Part shown: one piece after another, positions 35,541 to 48,195 of the stretch
How the letters are laid out: each line of letters begins with the position of its first letter
Numbering within the stretch: the first letter of the stretch is position 1
Source of the DNA: Delphinapterus leucas
Taxonomy: Eukaryota > Chordata > Mammalia > Artiodactyla > Monodontidae
Assembly (NCBI RefSeq): GCF_002288925.2
Contig: NW_022097993.1
Location: forward strand, 5,813,685 to 5,877,684
Direction of reading: 5' to 3'
DNA: 64,000 bases
Made by a program: the position numbers and the translations under genes
The notes under the pieces: model-generated
The model's input: the letters and a program-made list of their open reading frames with translations, nothing else
The model's database searches: none
What the model was told of the DNA's origin: nothing

Positions 35541-37130
35541 TGTGTGTGTGAAGCATTTCCTTAATTTCTGGCATTATAAGATGTCGCAGGTTCTTCTTGC
35601 ATAATCCCTGCCTCAGACCTAGTATCAGCCAATTCTCCTTGTTAATTTTGCTGGAGAATGATATGAGAAAGCAAGATCTGGGTACTGGGTTTGTCATTGC
35701 TACTAGGGAATACTTTCTTCTAGGCCCTCTCAGCTAATAAAGCAAGGGAATATATGTGTGTGTAGTAACCCATGTACGCACAGTGTTTTGTGCTAGTATC
35801 AGCATTTCAATAATGATGCTATGCCTTAGGAATGCCTGAGGCCACTCATTTGGGCCCATGCTACTTGTGATGAAAAGACACTGACACATTCCCAACTAGA
35901 GCCAATGTTGTGGCTGGACCAGCCTTTGTGGTTCTTATTATGACTGCAGGTGTACCTCAGCAGCAACCACCAGGGAACCTTGAAAACACTAAGATCACAG
36001 ACCCTAGAGAGCACATGGCATGGCTGGGACCACACAGTGAAGACAGTGAGGCTTCTGGGAGAGAGAGAGAGGGAGGTGGCATGGGCCTGGGGTTCTGCCT
36101 TCATTGAGGTTAAGAGCAAGGTGCCTATGGTTTCACGGATTCACTCAAGTATAATGTATTACAGCTCATTATTTTATTAGAAAATAATCTTTGGGTGGTT
36201 AACTTAGTGGAAGTCAATTTGTCTTAAAGCTCATGGTATGCATTTGAATCAATATAAAGAAGTACAGGTAAAATACCATGTGAGTAAGCAAAAATCATGG
36301 CCTTCCATTTCAGTTCTGTACTGCAAAGTTTAGGTCATTCTGTCTCACAAACCTTAGTCTTTTTAGGGAAAGTGGGGTGCAATCCAAATCTACCTTCCAT
36401 AAAGAATTGCATTAGATACCTACTTAAGTCAAAGTACAGGAAAAAAATTTAAGAATTAAGAGCCAATATTAATTATTATACAAATCATAGGTGTCATCTT
36501 TATTGTTATCCTGGAAAAAATAGTTTATTATTAAGAAGACTTTTTTCAGGATCTGATAAAGACCATAACTTAGCTCACAGACAGAAAGAAAATTAAGTCT
36601 GATGTGTAGACTAATTGTCTCTTCCAGTGTAAGTAACTGAGCCAATGTTAAGTCACAAATACAATTAGTTTACTAAAGAACCAAGGTGGCCTGAGAAAAA
36701 CAGGGGCCAGTATCAACCTTTGAGAATAAACATATTTTGAAATCAGAGAATAATTAACTCAATAAATTATACCTGTTCTTTGAACTAAATGTTTTAAGAA
36801 TATTTTAATTATTTTTATTTTTAAAATTAGTTATAGCTATTGGTACAATCAAATGACAAAAAGCATTGTTCCCTCTTCTATTTCGACTTTCATAGCAATA
36901 AAATAGATAACAGAGACCAAAATGACTGTAACACAAACTTTCACAAGTAACATTTCCATGACTCTTGGGTTTTTTAGGCAAAAAAGGATGTGGAATGTGT
37001 TAGTTAATATCTTGAATGGGGAGACTACAGAGCCTGGGGGACTGTTTAGAAGATTTATATGGAGGGAGAAAATTATCAGCTATTTATCTATTGCTGATCT
37101 GTGAGTCTACTCCATGAGCAGGTAAAGGTG

Positions 37131-37132
<2 letters not shown>
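35541..37132. other. Unassigned stretch, partly GC-richer
   Basis: No gene called. 35830-36110 is GC-richer and carries overlapping frames on three tracks (97 codons minus, 65 and 76 plus) with no recognised family. A short GA-rich run lies near 36060. Confidence 0.45.

Positions 37133-37180
<48 letters not shown>
37133..37180 (+). repeat. (TG)24 microsatellite
   Basis: Twenty-four uninterrupted TG units, the purest dinucleotide array in the window, followed by 'cgagtg'. Such pure arrays are usually polymorphic in length and can form Z-DNA. Confidence 0.98.
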
Positions 37181-37187
<7 letters not shown>

Positions 37188-37573
37188 CCTCCATATTAAA
37201 CCTTGTGATAGTGTTTCCTATGTAATGTATTAGCACATATGAAATATTATTCTAATAGTTGGGATACTGAGAAGACTGGTAAGAAAGAAAACTGATCTTG
37301 GTTGGGGCCACAGTATAGAGGTGACTGCAGTGTGATCAGCCTTTGAAATAGGATTGAAGGTTGATTAATGGATTTGATTGAACGTTTGAATTTCTAAATT
37401 GGGATTGTGTTTGCAAACAACTGACAATATGCACATTCATTACCTAAAAGACAATAGTGAAGCCATGAGCCTGTTGGAGCTTTCATTCAATTATAGAGGA
37501 AGATTAATTCATAAGAATGACTTTTAAAGGGCAGTGAGTGACAAAACTATAAAAAGTAAATATGTCAGCTATT

Positions 37574-37654
37574 TCTTTCTTTCTTCCTTTCTTTCCTTCC
37601 TTCCTTCCTTCCTTCTTTCTTTTCTTTTCTTTCTTTCTTTCTTTCTCTCTTTCA
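37574..37654 (+). repeat. (TTCC)n/(TTTC)n microsatellite
   Basis: Pure pyrimidine strand of about 80 bases built from TTCC and TTTC units. The serine/phenylalanine-rich frame at 37562-37774 is its translation. Confidence 0.93.
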
Positions 37655-37659
37655 TTTTA

Positions 37660-40600
37660 TGAGACATTCCTGTTCAACAGTTCAACATATAGTTATAAAC
37701 ATTTGTTGAAAGTATGTATACTAATTTTACATATTTTTCAATTAAATAAAAATTTAATATTATTTTTCAATTAACATTTTAACTTTAGAGATGTCTTGTT
37801 TCTTTATATAATTTAGCTCTAAGGTGATAATTCCGTTTACCTAAATCTGTGTTATTTAAATATGATATAAATTTCTTTTACTCACTTGTTAGAGAGGAAG
37901 CAGTGAAGGAAACATTCTCTTTAAAAAAACAAAAAATAATTATTGACAGTGAAATATTGGAGCTATATCATCATTTTAGAGTCTATGGTACCCTAAAAAT
38001 GATAAACACAAACGTACTAAAGACATTAGGGAATCAGTCCTCACAAATGTTCCAAAAATGAGGTTGACTCCATAACTATAGAGATAAAAATGGTAATAAT
38101 TCATGAAAACTGGGATGATGAAAAAAATAAAACTGACCATTCAATAACAATTCTAAAGAAGAGTAAAAGAGGAGAAGGAGAATGTTCGTACAAAAGCCCA
38201 GTTTCTGAGATGAATTTTTTAAAAAGATATGTATAAGAGATGCAAAGGAGGAAATAACTAAAGATAAATGCAAAACAGTGGTATGATACCTGTAATATAA
38301 TTTCAGAAAGATAAAGAAAACTCAACAAAAACAGGAAAATCCTTATTTTGTTTACTTCTGTTTTGTTTGCAATAACAGAAGTCAACTGGACTTAGTTCTA
38401 GAAAAAAAAGGGAGGGATCAATTAAAAAGCTGCATGAGTGTCTCATCCACAGCCAGGAACGTGGGCAGCTTCAGACAAGGACTGAACAAGGAACTGAAAT
38501 GACATCCACATTTTCTCTCTTCCCCTCATCCTTAATTTCCCATTGCATCTCCTTCATTCTCTATCTTTTGGGCCACGAGCTTTCTCTGTTTCTTAGTCTT
38601 TGTGGTAAAGTAAAAGGTATGGTCACCATTAGCTCTCAAGTTTACATTTTACAGGTCAGCTACCTGGGAGAGATGAAGAAATTTCTCTCTTCATACAAAT
38701 TCAAGATTTTTAGGAAAGGGATTCTGATTGGACCACTGGTTTTGCATACATGCAGCTTGACCAATCAACTGTGGTCAAACGAACATGGTTACAATGAATA
38801 AAAGCATGGTGGTTGTGAATTCCAGTGTGAACCTGGTTCCCATAACTGTGAGCTAGAGACGCAGTAGGCATCATAGAAGAGGAAGCTGTGACTTGGAGAT
38901 ACTACACGACAAGTGCCTACAATCAGCTGAGAAAACATGTTTGTCATGCACATGGTTTTGCCCTATAAGGAAAAGTTTCCCCTTCTTGACCCCTCTCCCT
39001 CTATACCTGTTCTGAGAAGGCTGCCTTATCTTCCCGACCAGATCATTAGATTATATTTGGGATCCTGACTCAAGGCTGCAGTCCTTCTAATCAGGAATGA
39101 TGCTAATTAACTGTACCAACCCAATTCTACTGTTCAGGATTATTTTCTCAAGAGGAGTGAAAAAAGCAGTAACAATAATTAAAAACAAAAAAACTCATAA
39201 AGCCATTTCATAAGAATAGAGTAGAAGAGAACTGTAGCCATAACATTTCTGGTGAGCTGACGGTGGGACAAGGCCACCCAGAAAATGAATGCAAACCTAG
39301 AGGATACTAATTGACACAAACCCAGCTTAGTTTTCAGCAGATGAAAGGTGATGTCATCACGTGCTCCACAGGTCAGAAGACAGGGGAACATGATGCTTGG
39401 TTCTGAGCAAAACTTGATACAAGAGATCTTCACAAAAGGAAGCATAATTAGAATGATATGATTTGAAAAACGAACACCTCTAAAAACATGCCATATAAGG
39501 CATTTTGAAAAGAAATTAGGAACTTTAGCCTGGAATAAAACATTTGACAGGGGAGGGAAAATAATGCACTCACTGTCTTTATATCCGTAAAGGTTTACCA
39601 GTTTAAGAGAAATTAACATTATTTTCAGTACCTATGTAGGGAAGGACCAAGAACAATTGTGTATATGAATGGAAAACAACCCCACTTTGAACTATGATCA
39701 TGTGTAATAGGGCTGTCTAACAAAGCAGTGGGCCACTTTAATACTGATCTCTCAGTCTTAGGATGAGAGGCAAAATAACCATCTTCACTGATGTTGTGGA
39801 AGATGGATACACTCTAAAGTACCTTTTGATTGCAGTTAAGATCTAACATTGGAAAGGGAAAGTGTGAGAGCTGCTGGGAGCCCAGAGAGAGCCACTAGTG
39901 GTAGCACAGGTTGCAACGCTGCTAGAAGGGAGAGAGATCGTTTGTGTCCTCATCTTCAGGACATGGAGAAAGACACTTGTCCTCAGGCTGCACGCTGGGT
40001 AAGTAGCTGGTATAGTCTTAGGAAAATCCCCTATTTTCCCAGTCCCTTAGCTTCCTTATTTTACAGTGAAAGAATTAGACTGGGCGCTATTTAAAATCCA
40101 CTTTGCCCCTAAAATTCTTTAAATGCAGGTATATTAATATTTCAAATCTCCCCCAAACAATAAAAAGTTATCACCAACCTCATGTTAGTAGGCTGTAGCA
40201 TTAGTAGCATTCACTGATACATACACAGAGGCCTTATTGTGGATAGACACTCCGTCGGTACATTCTCCTTGTATTTGGGAGCTCTGCCTGAGAAACTGAG
40301 CTGTTATAAAAATAACTGTAGAGCTGTATACTCATATCTATGGAACTGTTTTTTTTCACACCTCAATAGAGTATATTTGGAAGGGAATTGAAAGGGAATT
40401 GTGAGCATTTGTTTGACATCTCTCATTTAATAAATAAGAAAACTAAGGCATAGAGTATCATATGAAGTCAAAAAAAAAAGATTAGGGAATTTCATTTTAG
40501 CTGTATTTAAAAACAACCTGAAAGCAGAGCTTTCTCTAAGAATAAGCAGAATATATCCTGATCTCACCTAGGATGCCACCTCTTGTCAGTGAACTCTCTC

Positions 40601-40980
40601 CATGCTAAGCCCAGAATATCTGTGCGTAGTAGAATCATGCTCAGTGACGTCCAATCCCCTACTTACTCTGAGGCTCAGGAAAGTCTACGCATCCCAACAC
40701 CAGGTAGCAAGTAAGTGACAGTAACATTTCCCCCGTGGGCTGAGGCAGTGAAATCCCTAGTGACCCTGTAGCTCTCTCTGACCCTAAGGGAAGACAACAC
40801 GCTTGGAATTATCACTTTGCTTTTCTTATTTAGTAAGCAATTAATAAATAACAATTTTTGTTAGGTTTCAGTCACTTTGAAATGCATTATTTAAATTTTA
40901 GCTTATTGGCACATTTCCAGAAAATTATCACTTTAAGCAATTTGCCATATTTTTAATGTAAGTGGTAATGTGCTCACATT
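37660..40980. other. Long unassigned stretch
   Basis: No gene or secure repeat. A 146-codon minus-strand frame (39179-39619) has no recognised family. The neighbourhood of 39700-39790 ('agggctgtctaacaaagcagtgggcc') vaguely resembles an ancient repeat. 'gattggaccactgg...gaccaatcaactgtgg' at 38727-38775 is another fossil-like motif I cannot place. Confidence 0.45.
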
Positions 40981-40995
40981 ACCTGATGTATTCTT

Positions 40996-41204
40996 TTTTT
41001 TTTTTTTTTTTTTGCATACGCGAGCCTTTCACCGCCGTGGCCTCTCCCACCGCAGAGCACAGGCTCCGGACGCGCAGGCCCAGTGGCCACGGCCCACGGG
41101 CCCAGCCACTCCGCGGCACGCGGGATCCTCCCGGACCGGGGCACGAACCCGCATCCCCCGCATTGGCAGGCGGACTCTCAACCGCTGCGCCACTGGGGAA
41201 GCCC
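40996..41204 (-). mobile_element. CHR-type SINE with perfect duplication
   Basis: Perfect 15 bp duplication ACCTGATGTATTCTT at 40981-40995 and 41205-41219. Poly(T) lies at the left and the tRNA-like head at the right. The five 80-odd-codon frames around it on both strands are translations of the SINE. Confidence 0.95.
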
Positions 41205-41219
41205 ACCTGATGTATTCTT

Positions 41220-41700
41220 GAGAGCAAGGAAGTACATAATGGACAGGGGCCATCGTCTTATAAAAAGGCATTATGATTATATAAAGAAGCTTAGATTATA
41301 TAAACTAACTGAAGAGATGGATGCCTGAACGGGTTTCTATCAGCCCTTACTCATCTAATACCCTTGGTGATGTCTAGCATCCCTACCGCGTTGCATCTGG
41401 GTAGATGTACTTGTTCAGTTGATTATGGAGTTTCTATTCTTCACTGGCTGCTACACCCAATTTTTTTTTTCTCTCACTTTTCCTCATTGTGATAATTATC
41501 AGGCATAGCACTACCTCTGAAGTTAGCCAAAGAAAGTGAAAGGCAATACTGTGCATCATTTCTGGGCTTTAAGAACCACTGTGAGATTTATTTCCATATC
41601 TTTTTTCCTGCCTTGGTGATGTTGTAAGCATATGTCAAGGGGGAAACGCCATCAGTCTGGGCCCCAGTGAGACTAAGCAGCAGAGCCTGCCTCCAACACA
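41220..41700. other. Unassigned stretch
   Basis: No gene or repeat recognised between the SINE and the L1 that begins at about 41718. Confidence 0.5.
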
Positions 41701-41717
41701 TTAAACATATTGCATAA

Positions 41718-42125
41718 GCAAGACAACCCTCAGAATGAGAGAAGATATTCACAAACAAAGCAACTGACAAGGGATTAATCTCCAAAATACACAAACAGCA
41801 CACGTAGCTCAATATCAAAAAAACAAATAACCCAGTCAAAAAATGGGTGGAAGATCTAAATAGACATTTCTCCAAAGAAGACATACAGATGGTCAAAACA
41901 CATGAAAAGATGCTCAACATCACTAATTATTAGAGAGATGCAAATCAAAACCACAATGAGTTATCACCTCACACTGGTCAGAATGGCCATCATCAAAACA
42001 TCTACAAACAATAAAAGCTGGAATGGGTGTGGAGAAGAGGGAACCCTCCTACACTGTTGGTGGTAATGTAAATTGGTACAGCCCCTATGGAGAACAGTAT
42101 GGAGGTTCCTTAAAAAACTAAAAAT
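41718..42125 (+). mobile_element. L1 ORF2 3' fragment, left half
   Basis: Starts at 'aagacaaccctcagaatgagag' and proceeds through 'gacaagggattaatctccaaaatac', 'aaatgggtggaagatctaaatagacatttc' and 'gttccttaaaaaactaaaaata', where it is interrupted by another L1. It resumes at 42420. Frames contain stops. Confidence 0.85.
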
Positions 42126-42419
42126 ACTAATGCATATTTGTGGAATCTAGAAAAAAGGTACAGATGAACCAGTTTGCAAGGCAGAAATAGAGACATGGAT
42201 GTAGAGAACAAAAAAATGGACACCAAGGGGGGAAAGGAGGGGTGGGGTGAATTGGGAGATTGGTATTAGCATATATATATTATGTATAAAATAGATAACT
42301 AATGAGAACCTGCTGTATACCACAGGGAACTCCACTTCACTGTACAGTAGAAACTAACACAACATTATAAAAGAACTATACCTCAATTTAAAAAAACACT
42401 CAAAAAAAAAAAAAAAAAA
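42126..42419 (+). mobile_element. L1 3' UTR nested within an L1
   Basis: A 5'-truncated copy begins at 'ctaatgcatatttgtggaatc', corresponding to the last ORF2 codons, and passes through the 3' UTR to a poly(A) at about 42402-42420. The host L1 continues immediately as 'gaactaccatatgaccc'. The target duplication is hidden by the A-rich sequence. The 3' UTR is a different variant from the host's ('tggtattagcatatatatatt'). Confidence 0.85.
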
Positions 42420-43072
42420 AGAACTACCATATGACCCAGCAATCTCACTCCTGGGCATATACCCAGAGAAAACCATAATTCGAAGAGATACATGCACCCC
42501 AATGTTTATTGCAGAACTATTTAAAATAGCCAGGACATGGAAGCAACCTAATGTCCATCGACAGAGGAATGGATAAAGAAGGAATGGATATATACAATGG
42601 AATATTAGTCATAAAAAGAACAAAATAATGCCATTTGCAGCAACATGGATGGACCTAGAGATTGTCATACTGAGTGAAGTAAGTCAGACACAGAAAGACA
42701 AATATAATATAATATCACTTACACGTGGAATCTAAAAACAAGGGTACAAACGAACTTATTTACAAAACAGAAGTAGAGTCACAGATGTAGAAGACAAACT
42801 TATGGTTACCCGGGGATAAGGAGGTAGGGTAAATTGGGAGATTGGGACTGACATATACACACTACTATATATAAAATAGATAACTGTTAAGAACCTGCTG
42901 TATAGCACAGGGAATTTCAGTCACTACTCTCTAATGGCCTATATGAGAAAAGAATCTTAAAAAAAAAAAAAGAGTTGATATATGTATATGTATAACTGAT
43001 TCACTTTGCTGTACACCTGAAACTAACACAACATTGTAAATCAACTCTACTCCAATAAAAATTTTTTAAAAA
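42420..43072 (+). mobile_element. L1 ORF2 end and 3' UTR, right half of host L1
   Basis: Continues the ORF2 end ('acccagcaatctcactcctgggcatatac', 'gccatttgcagcaacatggatgg') and the 3' UTR to 'ccaataaaaattttttaaaaag'. With the left half this is a 5'-truncated L1 of about 1.06 kb. Confidence 0.88.
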
Positions 43073-43723
43073 GAAATAAACATTAATTGATATAATGCAC
43101 TAATGTTTTGGAGTTGTTTGTTACCACAGCAAAACCTAGACTATCCTGAACAAAATGTTTTCAGATATGTTTAGATATAGATCATTTCTCAGATGAAACT
43201 GCCTAACTTAACTTTTTCATTTTTTTTTCTTCTCAAGCAGATTGTAATCTTTCAGAAAATAGGAATTATATCTTTTCCTTTGTAGTACTTCTGTAGTGCC
43301 TAGTGTAAAGCTTAACATTTTGTATGTAACCTACTACTACTAGTACTACTACTACTATTGTTATTATTCAGTTGAATGGCACTTATATCTGAGTGGCTAT
43401 GTTAAGAATTTAAGTGCTTCTAGAGATGAATGCCAAACTTGGTAATGAAATGTAAGGGATATTAAAAGAGAAAATACCTGTCAGTAGAAGAAAGGCATCA
43501 TCCCCTGAGGGGATTTTGATGTTATTTTTAGAGTCTAGATTTAGCATGATGGGGGAGTAGAGTCTGTTTTGTAAATTCAGGAGAATTCCACAGGAGTAGT
43601 TCAATCTCAATGGAAGAGTTTTAGGTGCACTTGAAAACGGAAATGGCTAAACAAAAGCTCATAAACTGGTGAAAAGGATTTGAAAATGGACACATTCAGG
43701 CAAAGTGAGAAGAGATTACACTT
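43073..43723. other. Unassigned stretch with TAC/TAT simple repeat
   Basis: A short (CTA)n/(TTA)n repeat lies at about 43332-43370. No gene or other repeat recognised. Confidence 0.5.
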
Positions 43724-43770
43724 ACACACACACACACACACACACGCATACACCATCACCATCACCATTA
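43724..43770 (+). repeat. (CA)n with (CCATCA)n microsatellite
   Basis: About eleven CA units followed by 'gcatacaccatcaccatcaccatta', a compound microsatellite. Confidence 0.9.
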
Positions 43771-45403
43771 TGTAAATAACTAGGAAACTTCATATCTCAA
43801 TTTCATCACAGCAATATTTGCTTTGAAGAATTCACCTGTTGATAGTTCTGGGGAAAGTGTAATTGCTTTAAGTTACTTCAAAGTGTATTTGATAAAGTCT
43901 CAGTGGGAACTTAAATGTTTTGCTCAAAGTAATACTTTGTTTTAAACATAGTTTCACATTTTCATTCAGGGATATGTTTGACATTGAAAAGTTGAATTAA
44001 TACATATATTCACTGTGACTCTAGAGCTGGAATCTGTGAGCTCCTGAGGAATATATGAAATGCCAAGAACTGACTCTGGTACCACAGAATAGCGCCTGTT
44101 CTGATGCAATCCATCCAGATTATATCAGAATCTTCCAAAATAAATAACATATGGAATGCTTCTGAAGATCAGAAAAAATGGCAGGATACGTTCAGCTAAA
44201 GCGATGAAGAAACAGTAAAACTAATTCAGTTCAAAAATGAACATTTGGATATAGCGTATTCAAAGATGGGCAGCACATGTATATTATTTTGTAGGAGCTC
44301 AAATTTAGACAGACAGCAGAAGGACCACAGTGTAATATGTGCTGTAATGCAGGTGAGTGTTCAGCACTATCATACGGAGATGTGGAAGCAAACAGGTGTG
44401 ACTACAAGGTGGGATGGGGAGAAGAGGACGGAACAGATAAAACAAGGCTTTGTGCTATCAGTACATTGCCCAATAATTTAATGCACAACTCTTAGATTCT
44501 GACTGTGCTATTAACTAAGATCAATAGTCCCGACAATGTGAATAAGAACAAAAAAACCCCCCAAATATTGTTTTCTATCAATGATGATATGATCTTGGAG
44601 ATGCCTAACACCAAAATGGGATCATAAAATGCCAGGGCTCTTATACGTCTCTATTTTTTGGAATGAAAGGCTTCTTCTGGAAAAAATTACATCACATTGC
44701 ATATTTTCCTACAAGAAGAAACATAAATAAATTATGCATTAGGAAGCTAGAGGCAATTTGGAGAAAAATGTTGGGCTTGGAATTTGTTTTACTCAGGGAA
44801 ATACAAAATGTTTCCACCATCCATCAGTATGAAAGAAATAAGCTGTGCATCTATCACAATAATTTGAATTATGTATTTCAAATATGAGGTAAAAATAATT
44901 AACAAAATAAGAGAAGAAGATGAGTGCTGTATGTTGCAGCCTCAGAGTTTGGAAATGAGGAAAATTAAATTTTTCTTTAAAGGATAAAATAAGTATAAAG
45001 GATGACGTGATATAATGAACATTAGCAAAAGAGAAAATGCCTTTTGATACTTGAGAACCATTGAATGGTTGAGAGGTACATGTACCTATACAAGGGTAGG
45101 GCACAGAGACAATATTCAAGCAAGAATGGTCCAGGGAGGAACCAAAGTATTCAAGTGTGTTGTGCAGGTCTGGTGCCATCATGGAGAGGAAGACATGAAG
45201 AGACCAATGTCATTAAGCATTTCAAAATACGCAAGAATTCAAAATGTGCAAGTGACCCTCTTCGATCTTGTTCTGTACATATCAAGAACACTTCTTTTAA
45301 TTTGACTTCAACATGAGCTGCCAATAAAAAGAGAGTCTCAGTCAAGTCACTGTGAAGCAGTTATATTTCTTGACAGTTATATTTCTCATTGTAAAATAAT
45401 ATG
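43771..45403. other. Unassigned stretch
   Basis: No gene or secure repeat. Frames of 129 codons (44793-45182 minus) and 84 codons (45051-45305 plus) overlap on opposite strands without a recognised family. Confidence 0.45.
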
Positions 45404-45412
45404 CCATCTTTT

Positions 45413-45570
45413 AATTATTTTTTTAACATCTTTATTGGAGTATAATTGCTTTACAATGGTGTGTTAGTTTGTGCTGTATAACAAAGTGAATCAGCTATAT
45501 ATATACATGTATCCCCATATCTCCTCCCTCTTGCGTCTCCCTCCCACCGTCCCTATCCCACCCCTCTAGT
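45413..45570 (-). mobile_element. Short L1 3' UTR insertion
   Basis: Antisense 3' end beginning with T-rich 'ttttttaacatctttattgg' and ending 'ccctatcccacccctctagt'. Flanks CCATCTTTT at 45404-45412 and 45571-45579 form a perfect 9 bp duplication. The same 3' UTR variant appears at 62171-62330, so this represents an L1 lineage different from those at 9721 and 31222. Confidence 0.88.
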
Positions 45571-45741
45571 CCATCTTTTTAAAACATTTTCAGGAATATT
45601 TTGTATTCCATGCAATGCTAACTTCAAGACAGTTGCAGTTCAATGATAAACATATAGGAAGAATTGTAAGTTATGCTTCTTAAAAAACAGTAACATTTCT
45701 TTAGCATTGGGGCGAAAAAAGCCACAAAAATGGCAAATTGA

Positions 45742-45950
45742 GGGCTTCCCTGGCGGCGCAGTGGTTGGGAGTCCGCCTGCCGATGCAGGGGACACAGGTT
45801 CGTGCCCCGGCCCGGGAAGATCCCACATGCCGGGGAGCGGCTGGGCCCGTGAGCCATGGCCACTGAGCCTGCGCGTCCGGAGCCTGTGCTCCGGAACGGG
45901 AAAGGCAACGGGGGCCAGCGGACAACAAAAAAAAAAAAAAAAAAAAAAAA
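45742..45950 (+). mobile_element. CHR-type SINE
   Basis: The tRNA-like head, body and a tail of about 25 A are present. Duplication AAAATGGCAAATTGA / AAAAAGGCAAATTGA (ending at 45741 and 45961) differs at one place. The 3' end of the body is unusual: 'ggaaaggcaacgggggccagcgg' in place of the usual 'gagaggcc' repeats. The 172-codon minus frame 45624-46142 is a read-through of the SINE. Confidence 0.93.
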
Positions 45951-45961
45951 AGGCAAATTGA

Positions 45962-46713
45962 CAGCTGCCTCAAAGAAACTGCAACCTATTTTGATATTCC
46001 TTGTGTTAACTAGAGAGACAAGGAGGAAATGTTCTGGTAGTAAAGAGACACTCCAGCTAGGAAAGAGTAAACATAGGACATAAAAGCTATTGATATTTAC
46101 TTTGATGCCTATCCCAGAAGTAGGTGTTTGGAAAGGAAACATGTTCGAATTCTGGAACTCCTCTCAGCATCCCATTAGACTTGTATTCAAGGTGTATTTC
46201 AAACTCTGACCTGCATTTATCCCTGCACTTAGATAGCCCAGCCTGCTGTGCATCTGATACAAAACCTGAGGCTGTACACCTGTGGGACCACTGTCATATT
46301 CTTCTGAACTCAGGGCTCTGAAAACCGTTTTCATCAGAGAGGCTGCTTTGTCTAGTGAAATGAGAAATACCCTAGGAAGCATGAGGTGGAGTGGACAGTT
46401 GAGAAAGGATGCTTCATGTCTGCTGTATAGATCCCTGGGTAGTCCTTGCCACTCTCAGTGGACTTAGGCAAGGCAGTGATGCCTTGAGGTCCGAACATGG
46501 CCTGAACTGGCAACCCTCCTTTGGATGGTGTCTTACCTCTCCCTCAGCCTCTGCTCTTACAGTAATTTACAACAATGCTCAGCTTGCTTTATTTGGTGAG
46601 ATAAAAAAAAAAATGTGAACAATACGTAATGAACACAGTAAAAAAGAATTAATGATTTTAAAGTTCTAGAGAATTGTAAAGCCATTAGCAATGAACTGAG
46701 ACTTGCCCAGCAG
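45962..46713. other. Unassigned stretch
   Basis: No gene or repeat recognised. Overlapping 60-70-codon frames on both strands have no family resemblance. Confidence 0.45.
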
Positions 46714-46830
46714 ATTATAGCTTTAGAGCTGGAAGGGCCCTTTGTTAAGGTCCTTAGTTCAAACCTCTCATTTTGCACATGAGGAAATGGATCTCCAGTA
46801 GCTGAGGCTTGAAAGAGAAGACAAGGAAAA
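46714..46830 (+). repeat. MIR-like ancient SINE fragment
   Basis: 'ttagagctggaagggccctttgttaaggtcc' followed by 'ctcattttgcacatgaggaaatggatctcc' matches a familiar ancient mammalian SINE pattern of the MIR superfamily. The exact family is uncertain. Confidence 0.5.
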
Positions 46831-47102
46831 AGCAAGTTTATTCATTATTGGTTGTATTAGATTTGAGTGGCTAGTAAGATGCCTCAGGAGAAACATTAAC
46901 TGGACATTAGGCAATGTGATCACAGAGACAGGCTTCCTTCTAGTTCTGTATGGTGTTTGTTTACAGTACAGGGGGAAAAATAAAACCACATATCCGTGCC
47001 TTTTCCCGGTGCTCAAGGAAATAGCTTCCTAAAATAAAGTGCTCTTGAAGCAACCTTTTACAGAAATTTCCTGGCCTCAAGTGCAACTTGGTTATAAAAA
47101 CC

Positions 47103-47148
47103 CAATGGTTCCCAACTCTGGTCGCCCATTAAAAACCCTTGAGTTTTT
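47103..47148 (+). repeat. MER5A-like fragment, left half
   Basis: 'aatggttcccaactctggtcgcccattaaaaaccc' resembles the terminal part of a MER5A-type hAT element. A complementary terminus lies across the next L1 at 50770-50835. The assignment is weak because each piece is short and diverged. Confidence 0.4.
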
Positions 47149-47185
47149 TGATTTGTGTTTTGCTTTGATTATTGTTTACTTTTTA

Positions 47186-48195
47186 TTGAAGTATAGTTGA
47201 TTTACAATATTGTGTTAGTTTCAAGTGTACAGCATAGTGATTCAGGTTTTTTTTTCAGCAGATTATATTCCATTATAGGTTATTACAAGATATTGGTTAT
47301 AATTCCTGGTGCTATACAGTAAATTCTTGTTGCTTATCTATTTTAAGTATAGTGGTTTGTATCTGTTAATCCCATACTCCTAAACTGTCCCTCCCCTGAC
47401 CTCCCCTTTGGTAACCATAAGTTTGTTTTCTATGTCTGTGAGTCTGTTTCCGTTCTGTATATACATTCATTTGTACTATTTTTTAGATTCCACATATAAG
47501 TTATATCATATAGTATTTTTCTTTCTCTATTTGACTTATTTCACTAAGCATAGTATTCTATAGGTCCATCTACATTGCTGTAAATGGCAATAGTTCATCC
47601 TTTTTCACGACTAATATTTCATTATAGACATTTGATATATATATATATAATCTCACATCTTCTTAAGCCAATCCTCTGTTGGTGGACACTTCGTTTCCTA
47701 CCACATCTTAGCTATTATAAATAGTGCTGCTTTGAACATTGGGGTGCGTGTATCTTTTGACAGAGTTTTTGTTTTCTCCAAGTATATACCCAAGAGTGGA
47801 ACTGCTGAATCATATGGCAGCTCTATTTTTAGTTTTTTAAGGAACTTCCATACCGTTTTCCATAGTGGCTGCACCAATTTACATTCCCACCAACAGTGCA
47901 AGAGGGTTCCCTTTTCTCTACACCCTCTCCAGCATTTATTATTTGCAGACTTTTTGATGATAGCCATTCTGACCAGTGAGAGGTGACACCTCATTGTGGT
48001 TTTGACTTGCATTTCTCTAATAATTAGCAATGTTAAGCATCTTTTCATGTGACTGTTGGCCATCTGTATGTCCTTATTAGTAAAAATATCTAATCACGTC
48101 TTCTGTCCATGTTTTGATTGGGTTGTTTGTTTCTTTGATATTGACTTTTGTGAGCTGTTTGTATATTTTGTTGGTCGTATCATTTGCAAATTCAT
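47186..48195 (-). mobile_element. Minus-strand L1: 3' UTR and ORF2 C-terminal part
   Basis: From the T-rich left end 'tttttattgaagtatagttg' the 3' UTR runs to about 47560, then the ORF2 end in reverse. A 121-codon minus frame (47698-48063) holds the zinc-knuckle-like C-terminal region with '[20 protein letters not shown]'. The ORF2 sequence stops abruptly near 48195. Confidence 0.85.

Noticed and set aside
35826..36180. Possible exon in a GC-richer patch
   Set aside because: Competing frames on both strands, no recognised protein and no convincing splice-site arrangement.
45624..46142. 172-codon minus-strand frame
   Set aside because: Translation of a SINE and its poly(A) run (poly-phenylalanine) plus flanks.
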